Below are positions 6,810 through 14,268 of a DNA stretch of 22,016 bases, piece by piece. This DNA is from JAFGKM01 sp964413825. Lineage in GTDB: Bacteria; Ratteibacteria; UBA8468; B48-G9; JAFGKM01. Each line of letters opens with the position of its first letter. The first letter of the stretch is position 1. The position numbers and the translations under genes were made by a program. The notes beneath the pieces were generated by a model. It worked only from the letters and a program-made list of their open reading frames with translations. It was not told the origin of the DNA and made no database searches. The DNA is taken from the NCBI GenBank assembly GCA_964413825.1, contig CAYPTS010000028.1:1-22016 (forward strand), read 5' to 3'.

Positions 6810-7922
6810 ATGGAGATAATAATAAAGAGTGGTGTGTTGAAAAAGGAATGTGGAAAAATTGAAGGCATATTACCTGCGAAACCTGCTATTATGATAACAA
6901 ATGGCATTTTTTTCGAGGCAAAAGAGACAGGGGTTTTCTTGACAGCAACCGACCTTGAGAACACTTTAAGACTCGGCCTTGAATGCGATAAGTTTAAAAA
7001 AGGCAGTATGGTAATAACCGGAAGAAAGTTTATTTCTCTTGTCAAACAACTTCCTGATGCGGAAGTGAAAATCACAAAGAAGGAAAATTCGGCGGAAGTA
7101 ATATGCAATGATTCAAAATATTCCTTTCCCTGTATGGATGACAATGAATTTCCGAAACTGCCTAAATTCACCGGAGACGTTTCTGTAAAAATAAATGGAA
7201 AAAAGTTAAGCAACGCAATTGACAAGGTACGATTTTGTATAGACCCTGAAGAGCCCAGACCGCATTTCAGGGGCGGGCTGTTTGAAATAAAAGAAGACTC
7301 CCTTAATTTTATAGGCACAGACACAAAGCGTTTGTCCTTGTTTAAAATCACGGGTACCGGAGAGAAATATGTCAATCCTTATAAATGCCTATTGCCGTTC
7401 AAGCTGATGGGTATCCTCGGCATGCTGGCGGATATTGATGAAAATATAGATGTTTCCATAGGTAAAAACCAGATAGTGTTTAATTTTGGAAACACCTATC
7501 TGGTTTCTCAACTCCTGGCGGGCAGTGAGGATTTTCCAGATTACGGCAAGGTTATTCCTTCCGAGAAACAACTGAAATATGCTTCAGTGAGCAAGGAAGA
7601 ATTCCTGTCGACGCTTAAAAGAATCTCTCTTTTTACCAGCGACAGGTACAATAAGGTCAGGCTGAGTATAGGGAAAAACGTCATGATGTTCTCCGTCACC
7701 AGTCCCGATGTGGGACAGGCAAACGAGAAACTGGAAATAGAATATAACGAGGACAAAGAACAAGACCTTGCGTTTCCTCCAAACTACCTGATAGATTTTT
7801 TGCATAAGGCGGAAGAAGGCAGGATTGTGCTCGGATTCAGCAGTGAAAAAAGCCCCATAATCATGAGAGGCGAGAAAAATGCGGAGTATCTTTACGTTGC
7901 GATGCCGCTGAAACTGGATTAA
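6810..7922 (+). CDS. dnaN: DNA polymerase III beta subunit (sliding clamp)
   Basis: DnaN forms the ring-shaped dimer that tethers the replicative polymerase to DNA. The 370-residue length is normal for a three-domain clamp. The N-terminal domain shows the ATDLENTLR segment, and the C-terminus ends in YLYVAMPLKLD, matching the usual clamp ending near the peptide-binding groove. The start at 6810 is supported by GGAGG seven bases upstream. The dnaA-dnaN order is the classical origin-side arrangement. The next gene is dciA; recF, often found here, is absent from the window. The first third of the gene is AT-rich like the end of dnaA. Confidence 0.97.
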   Translation: MEIIIKSGVLKKECGKIEGILPAKPAIMITNGIFFEAKETGVFLTATDLENTLRLGLECDKFKKGSMVITGRKFISLVKQLPDAEVKITKKENSAEVICNDSKYSFPCMDDNEFPKLPKFTGDVSVKINGKKLSNAIDKVRFCIDPEEPRPHFRGGLFEIKEDSLNFIGTDTKRLSLFKITGTGEKYVNPYKCLLPFKLMGILGMLADIDENIDVSIGKNQIVFNFGNTYLVSQLLAGSEDFPDYGKVIPSEKQLKYASVSKEEFLSTLKRISLFTSDRYNKVRLSIGKNVMMFSVTSPDVGQANEKLEIEYNEDKEQDLAFPPNYLIDFLHKAEEGRIVLGFSSEKSPIIMRGEKNAEYLYVAMPLKLD

Positions 7923-7928
7923 AAAAAA

Positions 7929-7946
7929 GGGGAATCAATATTCCCC
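7929..7946. terminator. Hairpin just after dnaN, possible terminator
   Basis: GGGGAAT (7929-7935) and ATTCCCC (7940-7946) form a 7-bp stem with a CAAT loop. Eight A residues precede it on the + strand, so the full stem-plus-U-tract form reads on the - strand. In the dnaN direction only GCTTT follows, making it at best a weak terminator or attenuator before dciA. Confidence 0.45.
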
Positions 7947-7953
7947 GCTTTAA

Positions 7954-8007
7954 TGTGGGAGGCATCTCCCGATGCCGATATTTCGAGGTCAGGAGACCTC
8001 TCCCACA
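7954..8007. repeat. 54-bp two-hairpin palindromic element
   Basis: The outer arms TGTGGGAG (7954-7961) and CTCCCACA (8000-8007) enclose two perfect small hairpins. These are GGCATC-TCCC-GATGCC (7961-7976) and GAGGTC-AGGA-GACCTC (7985-8000), separated by GATATTTC. The two halves are also imperfect inverted copies of each other. Such symmetry is typical of a dispersed palindromic repeat. It lies between dnaN and dciA and would contaminate the N-terminus of dciA if the upstream ATG (7953) were used. Confidence 0.75.
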
Positions 8008-8027
8008 AAAGAAGAATTCGGAGTAAA

Positions 8028-8342
8028 GTGGAAAAGATAGGAGACATTATCGGCAGGGTAGTGCCGTCAATGAAAAACATACCTTCCCGTGCAACATCCG
8101 GAAAAGCGGTGAAGCCGCGGGATAATACACGGATTGGCGGGGATATAGAAAGTTTGTGGTGCAGGGTAGTGGATGAAAACATGAGGGCGCACAGTTACGT
8201 GGAGTTTTTAAGAAACGGTACGCTGTTTGTCAAAGTGGACAGCAGTTGCTTCCTGTCCGCGCTTGCTATGCAAAGAAGCGCCATACTTGCCCGTCTGCGG
8301 GAAGCGGGCGGCGGCGTGCAAGACATAAGATTCCGCATGTAG
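8028..8342 (+). CDS. dciA: DciA-like (DUF721) replicative helicase loader
   Basis: The C-terminal half carries the DUF721 pattern: a segment ending in LRNGTLFVKVDSS, then LARLREAGGGVQDIRFRM. DciA is the ancestral bacterial partner that loads DnaB at the origin. Its place directly after dnaN fits that role. The open frame extends up to an ATG at 7953, but those 25 codons are encoded by a palindromic repeat. I therefore prefer the GTG at 8028, preceded by GGAG, giving 104 residues. The N-terminus is divergent and recognition rests on the C-terminal domain. dapA follows after 9 bp with a strong ribosome site. Confidence 0.78.
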   Translation: MEKIGDIIGRVVPSMKNIPSRATSGKAVKPRDNTRIGGDIESLWCRVVDENMRAHSYVEFLRNGTLFVKVDSSCFLSALAMQRSAILARLREAGGGVQDIRFRM

Positions 8343-8351
8343 GAGGGAACA

Positions 8352-9230
8352 ATGAATCTAAAGGGTTCGATAGTGGCAATCGTAACACCGGTAAAAAACG
8401 ACAAAATAGACAAAGAGGCCTACAAAAATCTTATAGAATTCCAGATTAAAAACGGGACTTCCGCCATTCTTGCGGCGGGTTGCACGGGAGAGCCGGCCAC
8501 GATGTCTATGGACGAGCACAACGACCTGATAAAGTATACCGTGGATGTCGCGGGCGGACGCTGTCCTGTGATAGCGGGGACGGGTTCTAATAATACCCGT
8601 GAGGCGGTTGAGTTGTCCGTGGCCGCGGAAAAAGCAGGAGCGGATGCGGTTCTTCTGATAACCCCGTACTACAACAAGCCGATGCCAGCGGGACTTTACC
8701 TGCATTATAAAAAAGTGGCGGAAAACGTTTCCCTGCCGGTTATACTGTATAACGTACCGTCAAGAACAGGCATTTCCATTCCTCCGGAAACCGTGTACGA
8801 ACTGTCGCAGGTCAAAAACATCATAGGGATAAAGGAAGCAGGCGGCAGTCTTGACCAGGTAAGCAAAATCCTGTCTTTGTGCGGGAAGGACTTCATAGTC
8901 TGGTCGGGCGACGATTCGCTTACCCTGCCTATAATGGCGGTTGGCGGAGCGGGGGTAATCTCGGTTGCGGCCAACGTGGTGCCGTTGCAGGTTGCGGAAA
9001 TGACGGAAGCGGCGCTTGCCGGCGACTGGGAAAAAGCCCGCCGCATACACCTAAAACTCCTGCCGGTATTCAAGGTTCTGTTCGTGGAAACAAACCCCAT
9101 ACCCGTTAAGGCCGCTCTGGGGCTGATGGGTATGGTACAGCCGGAATGGAGACTGCCTCTTACTCCGCCGTCTCCCGTAAGTCTGGAGAAAATCCGGGGT
9201 GTTCTGACTGAAGCGGGAGTGCTAAAATGA
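8352..9230 (+). CDS. dapA: 4-hydroxy-tetrahydrodipicolinate synthase
   Basis: DapA condenses pyruvate with aspartate semialdehyde, the first committed step toward diaminopimelate and lysine. The 292-residue TIM-barrel length is standard. Lys161 (GIKEAGG) is the Schiff-base lysine, Tyr133 lies in YNVPSRTG with Arg138, and Tyr107 is in ITPYYNKP. The pyruvate-binding loop reads GCTGE rather than the usual GTTGE, so the residue at the Thr44 position of the E. coli enzyme is Cys. The start at 8352 has GGAGG six bases upstream. Its stop overlaps the accD start (ATGA). dapF is about 11 kb away on the other strand; dapB and lysA are not in the window. Confidence 0.93.
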   Translation: MNLKGSIVAIVTPVKNDKIDKEAYKNLIEFQIKNGTSAILAAGCTGEPATMSMDEHNDLIKYTVDVAGGRCPVIAGTGSNNTREAVELSVAAEKAGADAVLLITPYYNKPMPAGLYLHYKKVAENVSLPVILYNVPSRTGISIPPETVYELSQVKNIIGIKEAGGSLDQVSKILSLCGKDFIVWSGDDSLTLPIMAVGGAGVISVAANVVPLQVAEMTEAALAGDWEKARRIHLKLLPVFKVLFVETNPIPVKAALGLMGMVQPEWRLPLTPPSPVSLEKIRGVLTEAGVLK

Positions 9231-10069
9231 TATTCCGACGGAAACGTTACATAAAGATAGAGCCGAAGGAAAAGCCGGAGATAAAGAAAGACCTGTGGCT
9301 GAAATGCGAACAGTGCGGAAAACTCATATATAAAAAGAAGTGGGAAGAAAACCTCAAGGTGTGTCCGCACTGCGAGTTTTACGGAAGGATGACCGCGTAT
9401 GACCGGATAAAAATGCTTGCAGACCATGATTCGTTCAAGGAACTGTGGACGTCTCTGCTTTCAGCCGACCCGCTCGGGTTTACGGGCGTCAAGGCATATA
9501 CGGATAAATTGAAAGAAGAGATGCAAAAGACAGGGCTGAAGGAGGCAATCGTTACCGGCGAGTGCAAAATTGACGGGGTGCCCTGCATGATTGCTGTTAT
9601 AGATGCAGGTTTCATTATGGGCAGTATGGGCTCGGTAGTCGGTGAAAAGTTTGTCAGGGCGGCGGAGTATGCGGTTGAGAAAAAAATGCCTCTGGTCTGC
9701 GTGTCCGGAGGCGGAGGCGGAGCAAGAATGTATGAAGGCGTAATCTCTCTGATGCAGATGGCAAAGACCTCTGCATCCGTCGGAAAAATGAAAAAGGCGG
9801 GACTTCTTTATCTGTCCGTACTGACAGACCCCACCATGGGCGGTATCGCGGCGAGTTTCGCATCTCTCGGGGACGTGATTATCGCCGAGCCGAAAGCGCT
9901 TGTCGGGTTTGCGGGTCCCAGGGTTATCGAACAGACCATAAGGCAGAAACTGCCGCCCGGATTCCAGCGGACAGAGTTTCTTTACGAGCACGGGATGGTG
10001 GATATCATTGCGAAACGCGCCGACCTGAAGGAATCCATAGGGAAAATACTCAAAATCATACATCTATGA
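9227..10069 (+). CDS. accD: Acetyl-CoA carboxylase carboxyltransferase subunit beta
   Basis: AccD and AccA form the carboxyltransferase that makes malonyl-CoA for fatty-acid synthesis. The N-terminus has the four-cysteine zinc ribbon (Cys27, Cys30, Cys46, Cys49), followed by the crotonase-fold core with the glycine-rich GGGGGARMYEG segment and the TDPTMGGIAASFA loop. The 280-residue length is normal. It overlaps dapA upstream and folC downstream by 4 bp each (ATGA), indicating translational coupling. The accD-folC pairing is conserved in many bacteria. accA is not in this window. Confidence 0.96.
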   Translation: MIFRRKRYIKIEPKEKPEIKKDLWLKCEQCGKLIYKKKWEENLKVCPHCEFYGRMTAYDRIKMLADHDSFKELWTSLLSADPLGFTGVKAYTDKLKEEMQKTGLKEAIVTGECKIDGVPCMIAVIDAGFIMGSMGSVVGEKFVRAAEYAVEKKMPLVCVSGGGGGARMYEGVISLMQMAKTSASVGKMKKAGLLYLSVLTDPTMGGIAASFASLGDVIIAEPKALVGFAGPRVIEQTIRQKLPPGFQRTEFLYEHGMVDIIAKRADLKESIGKILKIIHL

Positions 10070-11424
10070 AACCGCTTCCTGAGTTGGAATTCTTACAGCA
10101 ACTTACCGATTTCGGGATAAAACTGGGGCTGGACAAGACCAAGCATCTTCTTGAAGCGTTTGGCAATCCCCACCTTAAATATCCGTCGGTTCTCATAGCC
10201 GGCACCAACGGCAAGGGTTCGGTGGCAAAGACCCTTGCGCATGTGCTCACCTGCGCGGGTTACCGCACCGGGCTTTACACCAGCCCGCACCTTGTGCATA
10301 TCGGCGAAAGAATAGTATTCAACGGAAAACCGGTTGAAGAAAAACACCTGGTATCGAAAATAAGGCAGCTCCGGAAGCTTCTCGGCTCACAGCCTTACCA
10401 CATGTACCCCACCTTTTTTGAAGCGCTCACGGCAATCGCCTTTGCCTGTTTTGCGGACGAGAAGGCGGATATCGTGGTTTGCGAGGTGGGCATGGGCGGA
10501 AGATTCGACTCCACAAACGTTCTTCCCGCAGACATTCAGGTGATAACGAAAATAGGACTGGAGCATACGCAGTTTCTCGGGAAAACCTATGAGGAGATAG
10601 CAAGCGAAAAGGCAGGCATAATCAAGAGGGACGGCATAGTGATTTCCGCAAGGCAGAAAGAACGGGCGATGGAAGTTATAGGGAAAAAGGCAAAGGAGAA
10701 AAAGGCAAAACTTTATACCTACAGGAAGGACTTTACGGTACGCAGGACCGCAGTATCGCCCTGCGGTCAGGAGTTTAACTTTTATGCGGGCAAAGAGCGC
10801 CTTTTATCCTTGAAAACCCCCCTTTTGGGCAGGCACCAGATGGAAAACATGGCGCTTGCCGTGCAGACCGTCCGGCTTCTTGGTAAAATGAAATTTCCGG
10901 TAGAGCGGGAAGCGCTCTATGAAGGGGTTTCAACCACGGTCTGGCCATGCAGGTTCCAGGTGCTGAAAGAGAAGCCGGTCATTGTAATTGACGGCGCGCA
11001 TAATCCTGATGGAATGCGTACCCTTTCAGGGACTCTCCGGGAGGTGTTTCCCGGCAAGCAGTTCTCCTTTCTTACAGGCATCCTGAAGGACAAGGACTGG
11101 CGGCAGATGTTACGGATATTGCTGTTGAATAACAATATAGGCGAGATAGTTTTTACAAAACCTGATACCGAACGCTCTCTGGACCCCGAAATCCTTGCAG
11201 GTTTTGTCAGAGGCAGAAGGACAGCCAATCTCCCTCGCCCCTTGGGGGAGAGGGGCAGGGTGAGGGGTAAACGGGATATCCATGTTACTGTTATCCCCGC
11301 CCCTTCCGCCGCCTTCAGGTATATCCGCAAAACGAAAAAAGACTGGTGCATCTGCGGCTCCCTCTATCTCTGCGGCGACATCCTCTCCTGCCTCCCTGCC
11401 AGAGACCCGTTAAGCGCAGGATGA
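10066..11424 (+). CDS. folC: Bifunctional dihydrofolate / folylpolyglutamate synthase
   Basis: FolC adds glutamate to dihydropteroate and to folates. The Mur-ligase P-loop GTNGKGS is at 46-52. The Mur-ligase core continues with CEVGMGGRFDSTN, ASEKAGIIK and IDGAHNPDG. The C-terminus contains the expected ICGSLYL strand. Residues about 389-401 (LPRPLGERGRVRG) are encoded by a G/C-rich palindromic repeat lying in-frame in the C-terminal domain, so the protein appears to carry a repeat-derived insertion. At 452 residues it is slightly longer than usual. It is the last gene of the dapA-accD-folC run, and pyrC starts from a new promoter 60 bp later. Confidence 0.94.
   Translation: MKPLPELEFLQQLTDFGIKLGLDKTKHLLEAFGNPHLKYPSVLIAGTNGKGSVAKTLAHVLTCAGYRTGLYTSPHLVHIGERIVFNGKPVEEKHLVSKIRQLRKLLGSQPYHMYPTFFEALTAIAFACFADEKADIVVCEVGMGGRFDSTNVLPADIQVITKIGLEHTQFLGKTYEEIASEKAGIIKRDGIVISARQKERAMEVIGKKAKEKKAKLYTYRKDFTVRRTAVSPCGQEFNFYAGKERLLSLKTPLLGRHQMENMALAVQTVRLLGKMKFPVEREALYEGVSTTVWPCRFQVLKEKPVIVIDGAHNPDGMRTLSGTLREVFPGKQFSFLTGILKDKDWRQMLRILLLNNNIGEIVFTKPDTERSLDPEILAGFVRGRRTANLPRPLGERGRVRGKRDIHVTVIPAPSAAFRYIRKTKKDWCICGSLYLCGDILSCLPARDPLSAG
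11230..11268 (+). repeat. Palindromic repeat inserted in-frame in folC
   Basis: CCCTCGCCCC..GGGGGAGAGGGGCAGGG..GAGGGG is an imperfect G/C-rich palindrome. Its complement begins CCCCTCACCCT..CCCCTCTCCC. It is the same family as the copy in comEC (19981-20031). Both genes read it in the same orientation and the same codon phase. Confidence 0.7.
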
Positions 11425-11446
11425 AGCTCGCGTGACCGAAAGATGG

Positions 11447-11475
11447 TTGACGGGGGATTTTTGAAAGTATATAAT
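11447..11475 (+). promoter_or_regulatory. Strong promoter giving a near-leaderless pyrC mRNA
   Basis: TTGACG (11447-11452), a 17-bp spacer and a perfect TATAAT (11470-11475) are present. Only eight bases separate the -10 from the pyrC ATG at 11484. Transcription would therefore begin at or within a few bases of the start codon. Confidence 0.8.
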
Positions 11476-11483
11476 GTAGGGCG

Positions 11484-12758
11484 ATGAAAATTCTGATAAA
11501 GAACGGATACTTGGTAAATCCTGCCGGCGCCTTGAAAGAAGGCAGATATGACATCCTTGCAGAAAACGGCGTTGTTTCCCGCATTGCCAAAAATATCACC
11601 GCAAAAGCAGAAAAAATCATAGACGCAAAAGGCATGTACGTTTTTCCCGGTTTGATAGATGCACACTGCCATCTGCGGGAACCCGGCAGGGAGGATGAAG
11701 AGACCATATACACCGGAAGTGTTTCAGCCGCCTCCGGAGGATTTACGACGGTATGCTGTATGCCTAACACTTCGCCGCCGCTCGACAACAGGGTTGCTGT
11801 CAGATTTGTCGTCGACAGGGCAAGGGATGCGGACTGCGAGGTTCTGCCCATAGGGGCGATAACCGTAAACAGGGAAGGTAAGGAACTGCCGCCGTACGGC
11901 GAAATGGTGCAGGAAGGCGCCGCGGGGTTTTCCGATGACGGGGACTGCGTGATGAACAGCCTTGTAATGAGGAGGGCGCTTGAATACTCGAAATTATACA
12001 AAAAACCGGTTATCTCCCATTCCGAAGACGCAAACCTTTCGAAAAACGGGGTGATGAACGAGGGAGCGCTTTCCACCAGAATGGGGTTAAGCGGCATTCC
12101 GGTGCAGTCGGAATCAATTATGGTGAACAGGGATATTGCCCTGGCCCGGCTGACCGGTGGAAGACTGCATCTTGCCCACATTTCAGCGGAAGAATCTCTC
12201 GATGCCGTGCGCATGGCGAAAAAGGCAAACAAGAACATTACCTGCGAGGCGGCCGTACACCACCTTTTCCTGACAGAAGAGGCGGTAAAGGGTTACAATA
12301 CCAACGCCAAGATGATGCCGCCGCTGCGCACGGAAAAAGACGTGAAAGCACTCATCAAAGGACTGAAGGACGGCACAATAGACTGTATTGTTACCGACCA
12401 CGCCCCGCACAGCGAGGAAGAGAAGGAATCCGGGTTTGAAAACGCACCTTTCGGCGTCATAGGGTTTGAAACGGCTCTGTCTCTTGCAATGGAACTGCAG
12501 GAAGCAGGGCTTACCGTAAAAAGGATTGTTTCTCTGTTCACTGCCGGCCCCGCACGGGTTATGGGCATTGACAGGGGAGTGCTGGCGGAAGGAAACAGGG
12601 CGGATATAACGGTGTTCGACCCCCGCGTTGAATGGTTTTACAGAAAGGAAGAAATATTGTCAAAAAGCAAAAATTCGCCTTTTGTCGGTCGCAAAATGAA
12701 AGGCAGGGTGACAGGAACTATTTGCAACGGCAGAATCGTTTTCTCCCGGCGAGGATAA
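11484..12758 (+). CDS. pyrC: Dihydroorotase
   Basis: This amidohydrolase cyclises carbamoyl-aspartate to dihydroorotate in pyrimidine synthesis. The 424-residue length and sequence fit the long type I class. Metal and substrate residues are in place: His61, His63 and Arg65 in DAHCHLREPGRED, GFSDDG, SHSED, LAHISAEES and the TDHAPHSEEEK catalytic loop. All expected residues being present argues for an active enzyme rather than a pyrB-partner pseudo-dihydroorotase. The ATG at 11484 is the normal family start. There is no usable ribosome site, and the promoter lies so close that a leaderless mRNA is likely. pyrB is not adjacent. Confidence 0.95.
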   Translation: MKILIKNGYLVNPAGALKEGRYDILAENGVVSRIAKNITAKAEKIIDAKGMYVFPGLIDAHCHLREPGREDEETIYTGSVSAASGGFTTVCCMPNTSPPLDNRVAVRFVVDRARDADCEVLPIGAITVNREGKELPPYGEMVQEGAAGFSDDGDCVMNSLVMRRALEYSKLYKKPVISHSEDANLSKNGVMNEGALSTRMGLSGIPVQSESIMVNRDIALARLTGGRLHLAHISAEESLDAVRMAKKANKNITCEAAVHHLFLTEEAVKGYNTNAKMMPPLRTEKDVKALIKGLKDGTIDCIVTDHAPHSEEEKESGFENAPFGVIGFETALSLAMELQEAGLTVKRIVSLFTAGPARVMGIDRGVLAEGNRADITVFDPRVEWFYRKEEILSKSKNSPFVGRKMKGRVTGTICNGRIVFSRRG

Positions 12759-12761
12759 AAA

Positions 12762-13088
12762 ATGGTGATGGAAAAGGTGCAGGAGATAAAAAAATCTGAA
12801 GAAAAAGCGGGTGCAATCATAAAGAGCGCCGAGGACAATGCCGCGGATATTGCATCTTCCCTTGAGTCGAAAATTAACGAATTTAAGGATTTCAAAGAAG
12901 AGCAGATAGCAGGGGAGATAAAAAAATACAGGGAAGCCGGCGACAAGGAAACGGAAGCTAAAATAAACGCCTTAAGACAGGAATATCTGCATAAACTGAC
13001 GGGATTGAAAGAAGTATCTGAACGGAAGGTTTCCTCTATCTCGGAGTCTGTCTGGAAGGAGATTAAAAAGGTTCTTATGCCGCAATAA
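12762..13088 (+). CDS. Small coiled-coil protein resembling V/A-type ATPase stalk subunit (AhaH/G-like)
   Basis: The 108 residues are almost entirely charged heptad-like helix (EIKKSEEKAGAIIKSAEDNA, then EGEIKKY- and LRQEYLHK-type segments). This pattern resembles the peripheral-stalk H/G subunit of V/A-type ATPases, about 100 residues long. The start at 12762 has GAGG seven bases upstream, and the gene follows pyrC after 3 bp. No other ATPase subunit lies next to it; instead it ends 14 bp inside the convergent diguanylate cyclase gene. The assignment rests on composition and general pattern, so another short coiled-coil protein is possible. Confidence 0.5.
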   Translation: MVMEKVQEIKKSEEKAGAIIKSAEDNAADIASSLESKINEFKDFKEEQIAGEIKKYREAGDKETEAKINALRQEYLHKLTGLKEVSERKVSSISESVWKEIKKVLMPQ

Positions 13089-14268
13089 CTTTGTTTCTTC
13101 CTGTTTCCTTCGCTTTATAAAGCGCAAAATCCGCTTTCTTGACGAGTTCGTCGGCAGTATCCGCATCCCCGGGAAAGGCCGCCACTCCGAAACTTACTGT
13201 AAGGTCCCCGCTCGGCTGGCATTCTTCGTTGGAAAACTTGAACTCTTTGACGCTTTTTCGGATTGCTTCGCATAACTTCAAGCCGTTTTGCTTTGACGTG
13301 TCAGGAAAAATGATTATGAACTCCTCGCCTCCGTATCTGGCAACGACGTCCGAGCCTTTTATGCTCTTTTTGAATATTTCCGCAATCTTCCGCAGTACCG
13401 CGTCTCCCGCAGGATGTCCGTTCAAGTCGTTGTAGTGTTTGAAATAATCTATGTCCGCCATGCACAACGAAACGTTGCCTTTCTTCTCTACCGCAGCCGA
13501 AATGGCTGTTTCCAGAATTTTTTCAAAGTGACGCCGGTTGTATACCTGTGTGAGGGCGTCGGTAATGGACAAAATTTTTGTTTTCTCGAAGAGTTCGGCG
13601 TTTTCAACGAGAAGGGACGTCGGTGCGGAGACCATGCGCAACAGGTCAAGGTCCCGTATTGTGAAATGCCGGTTGTTAAACGAGAACACGCCGATAATTC
13701 CCGTAATCTTTCTCTTGTGATGGAACGTGGAGATAATAAAGGAGGTAACTCCCTGCTCCACAAGGTTTTTATATTGAGAGAAAGACGGTGCGTTGTTAAT
13801 GAGTATAGGGCGGGGCTTCAGTGCAGTGCTTGTCAGGAGTTCTTCAGGCAGTTCCAGCGGCTTGCCTCTGGCGGCCCTTTTAAAATTTTCCCCCATCAAC
13901 TGAAGAGCGACGGTTTCATCGGTAAAGAGGTTTTTAAGCGAGTCGGTAACTTTTTCAAGGACTTCGTCAAGGGTTATTTCTTCACCGAAGGTTTCTATTA
14001 TGTCGGTAAGGGTTTTCAGCAGAAGGGATTCCATCTTCATGTCCATCAGGGAAAGATGCATTTTTTCTTTTTCTCTGCGTATGTTTTGCAGTTGCCCCGC
14101 AATGGAGAAAGAATAAATCGTATCGACGATAATAACAAGTGAAACAACAACGGTCAGCGCAACGAAATAGAAGATTGGAGAGAATATTCTGTTGGCAGAA
14201 AATAAAACATTAACGAAAAGAACAAAAAAAACTACAAACAGAAAAACCAGACTCCTTAGAGTTTTCAT
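13075..14268 (-). CDS. Membrane GAF-GGDEF diguanylate cyclase
   Basis: The 397-residue protein makes cyclic di-GMP from two GTP. It has two N-terminal membrane segments (about 5-24 and 29-51), a short coiled-coil linker, a GAF-type sensor region (about 75-225) and a C-terminal GGDEF domain. The active-site loop is GGEEF (313-317), preceded by ADIDYFKHYND for metal and substrate binding. The inhibitory I-site position reads KGSD (304-307) rather than RxxD, so product inhibition may be weakened. Its ATG shares one base with the rplT stop (TAATG), making it the last gene of the infC-rpmI-rplT unit and probably translationally coupled. The 3' end overlaps the convergent coiled-coil gene by 14 bp. 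Confidence 0.93.
   Translation of the reverse strand: MKTLRSLVFLFVVFFVLFVNVLFSANRIFSPIFYFVALTVVVSLVIIVDTIYSFSIAGQLQNIRREKEKMHLSLMDMKMESLLLKTLTDIIETFGEEITLDEVLEKVTDSLKNLFTDETVALQLMGENFKRAARGKPLELPEELLTSTALKPRPILINNAPSFSQYKNLVEQGVTSFIISTFHHKRKITGIIGVFSFNNRHFTIRDLDLLRMVSAPTSLLVENAELFEKTKILSITDALTQVYNRRHFEKILETAISAAVEKKGNVSLCMADIDYFKHYNDLNGHPAGDAVLRKIAEIFKKSIKGSDVVARYGGEEFIIIFPDTSKQNGLKLCEAIRKSVKEFKFSNEECQPSGDLTVSFGVAAFPGDADTADELVKKADFALYKAKETGRNKVIAA

Noticed and set aside
7953..8027. N-terminal 25 codons of dciA from the ATG at 7953
   Set aside because: They are encoded by the two-hairpin palindrome and do not resemble the family. A GTG with GGAG just upstream gives a normal-length protein.
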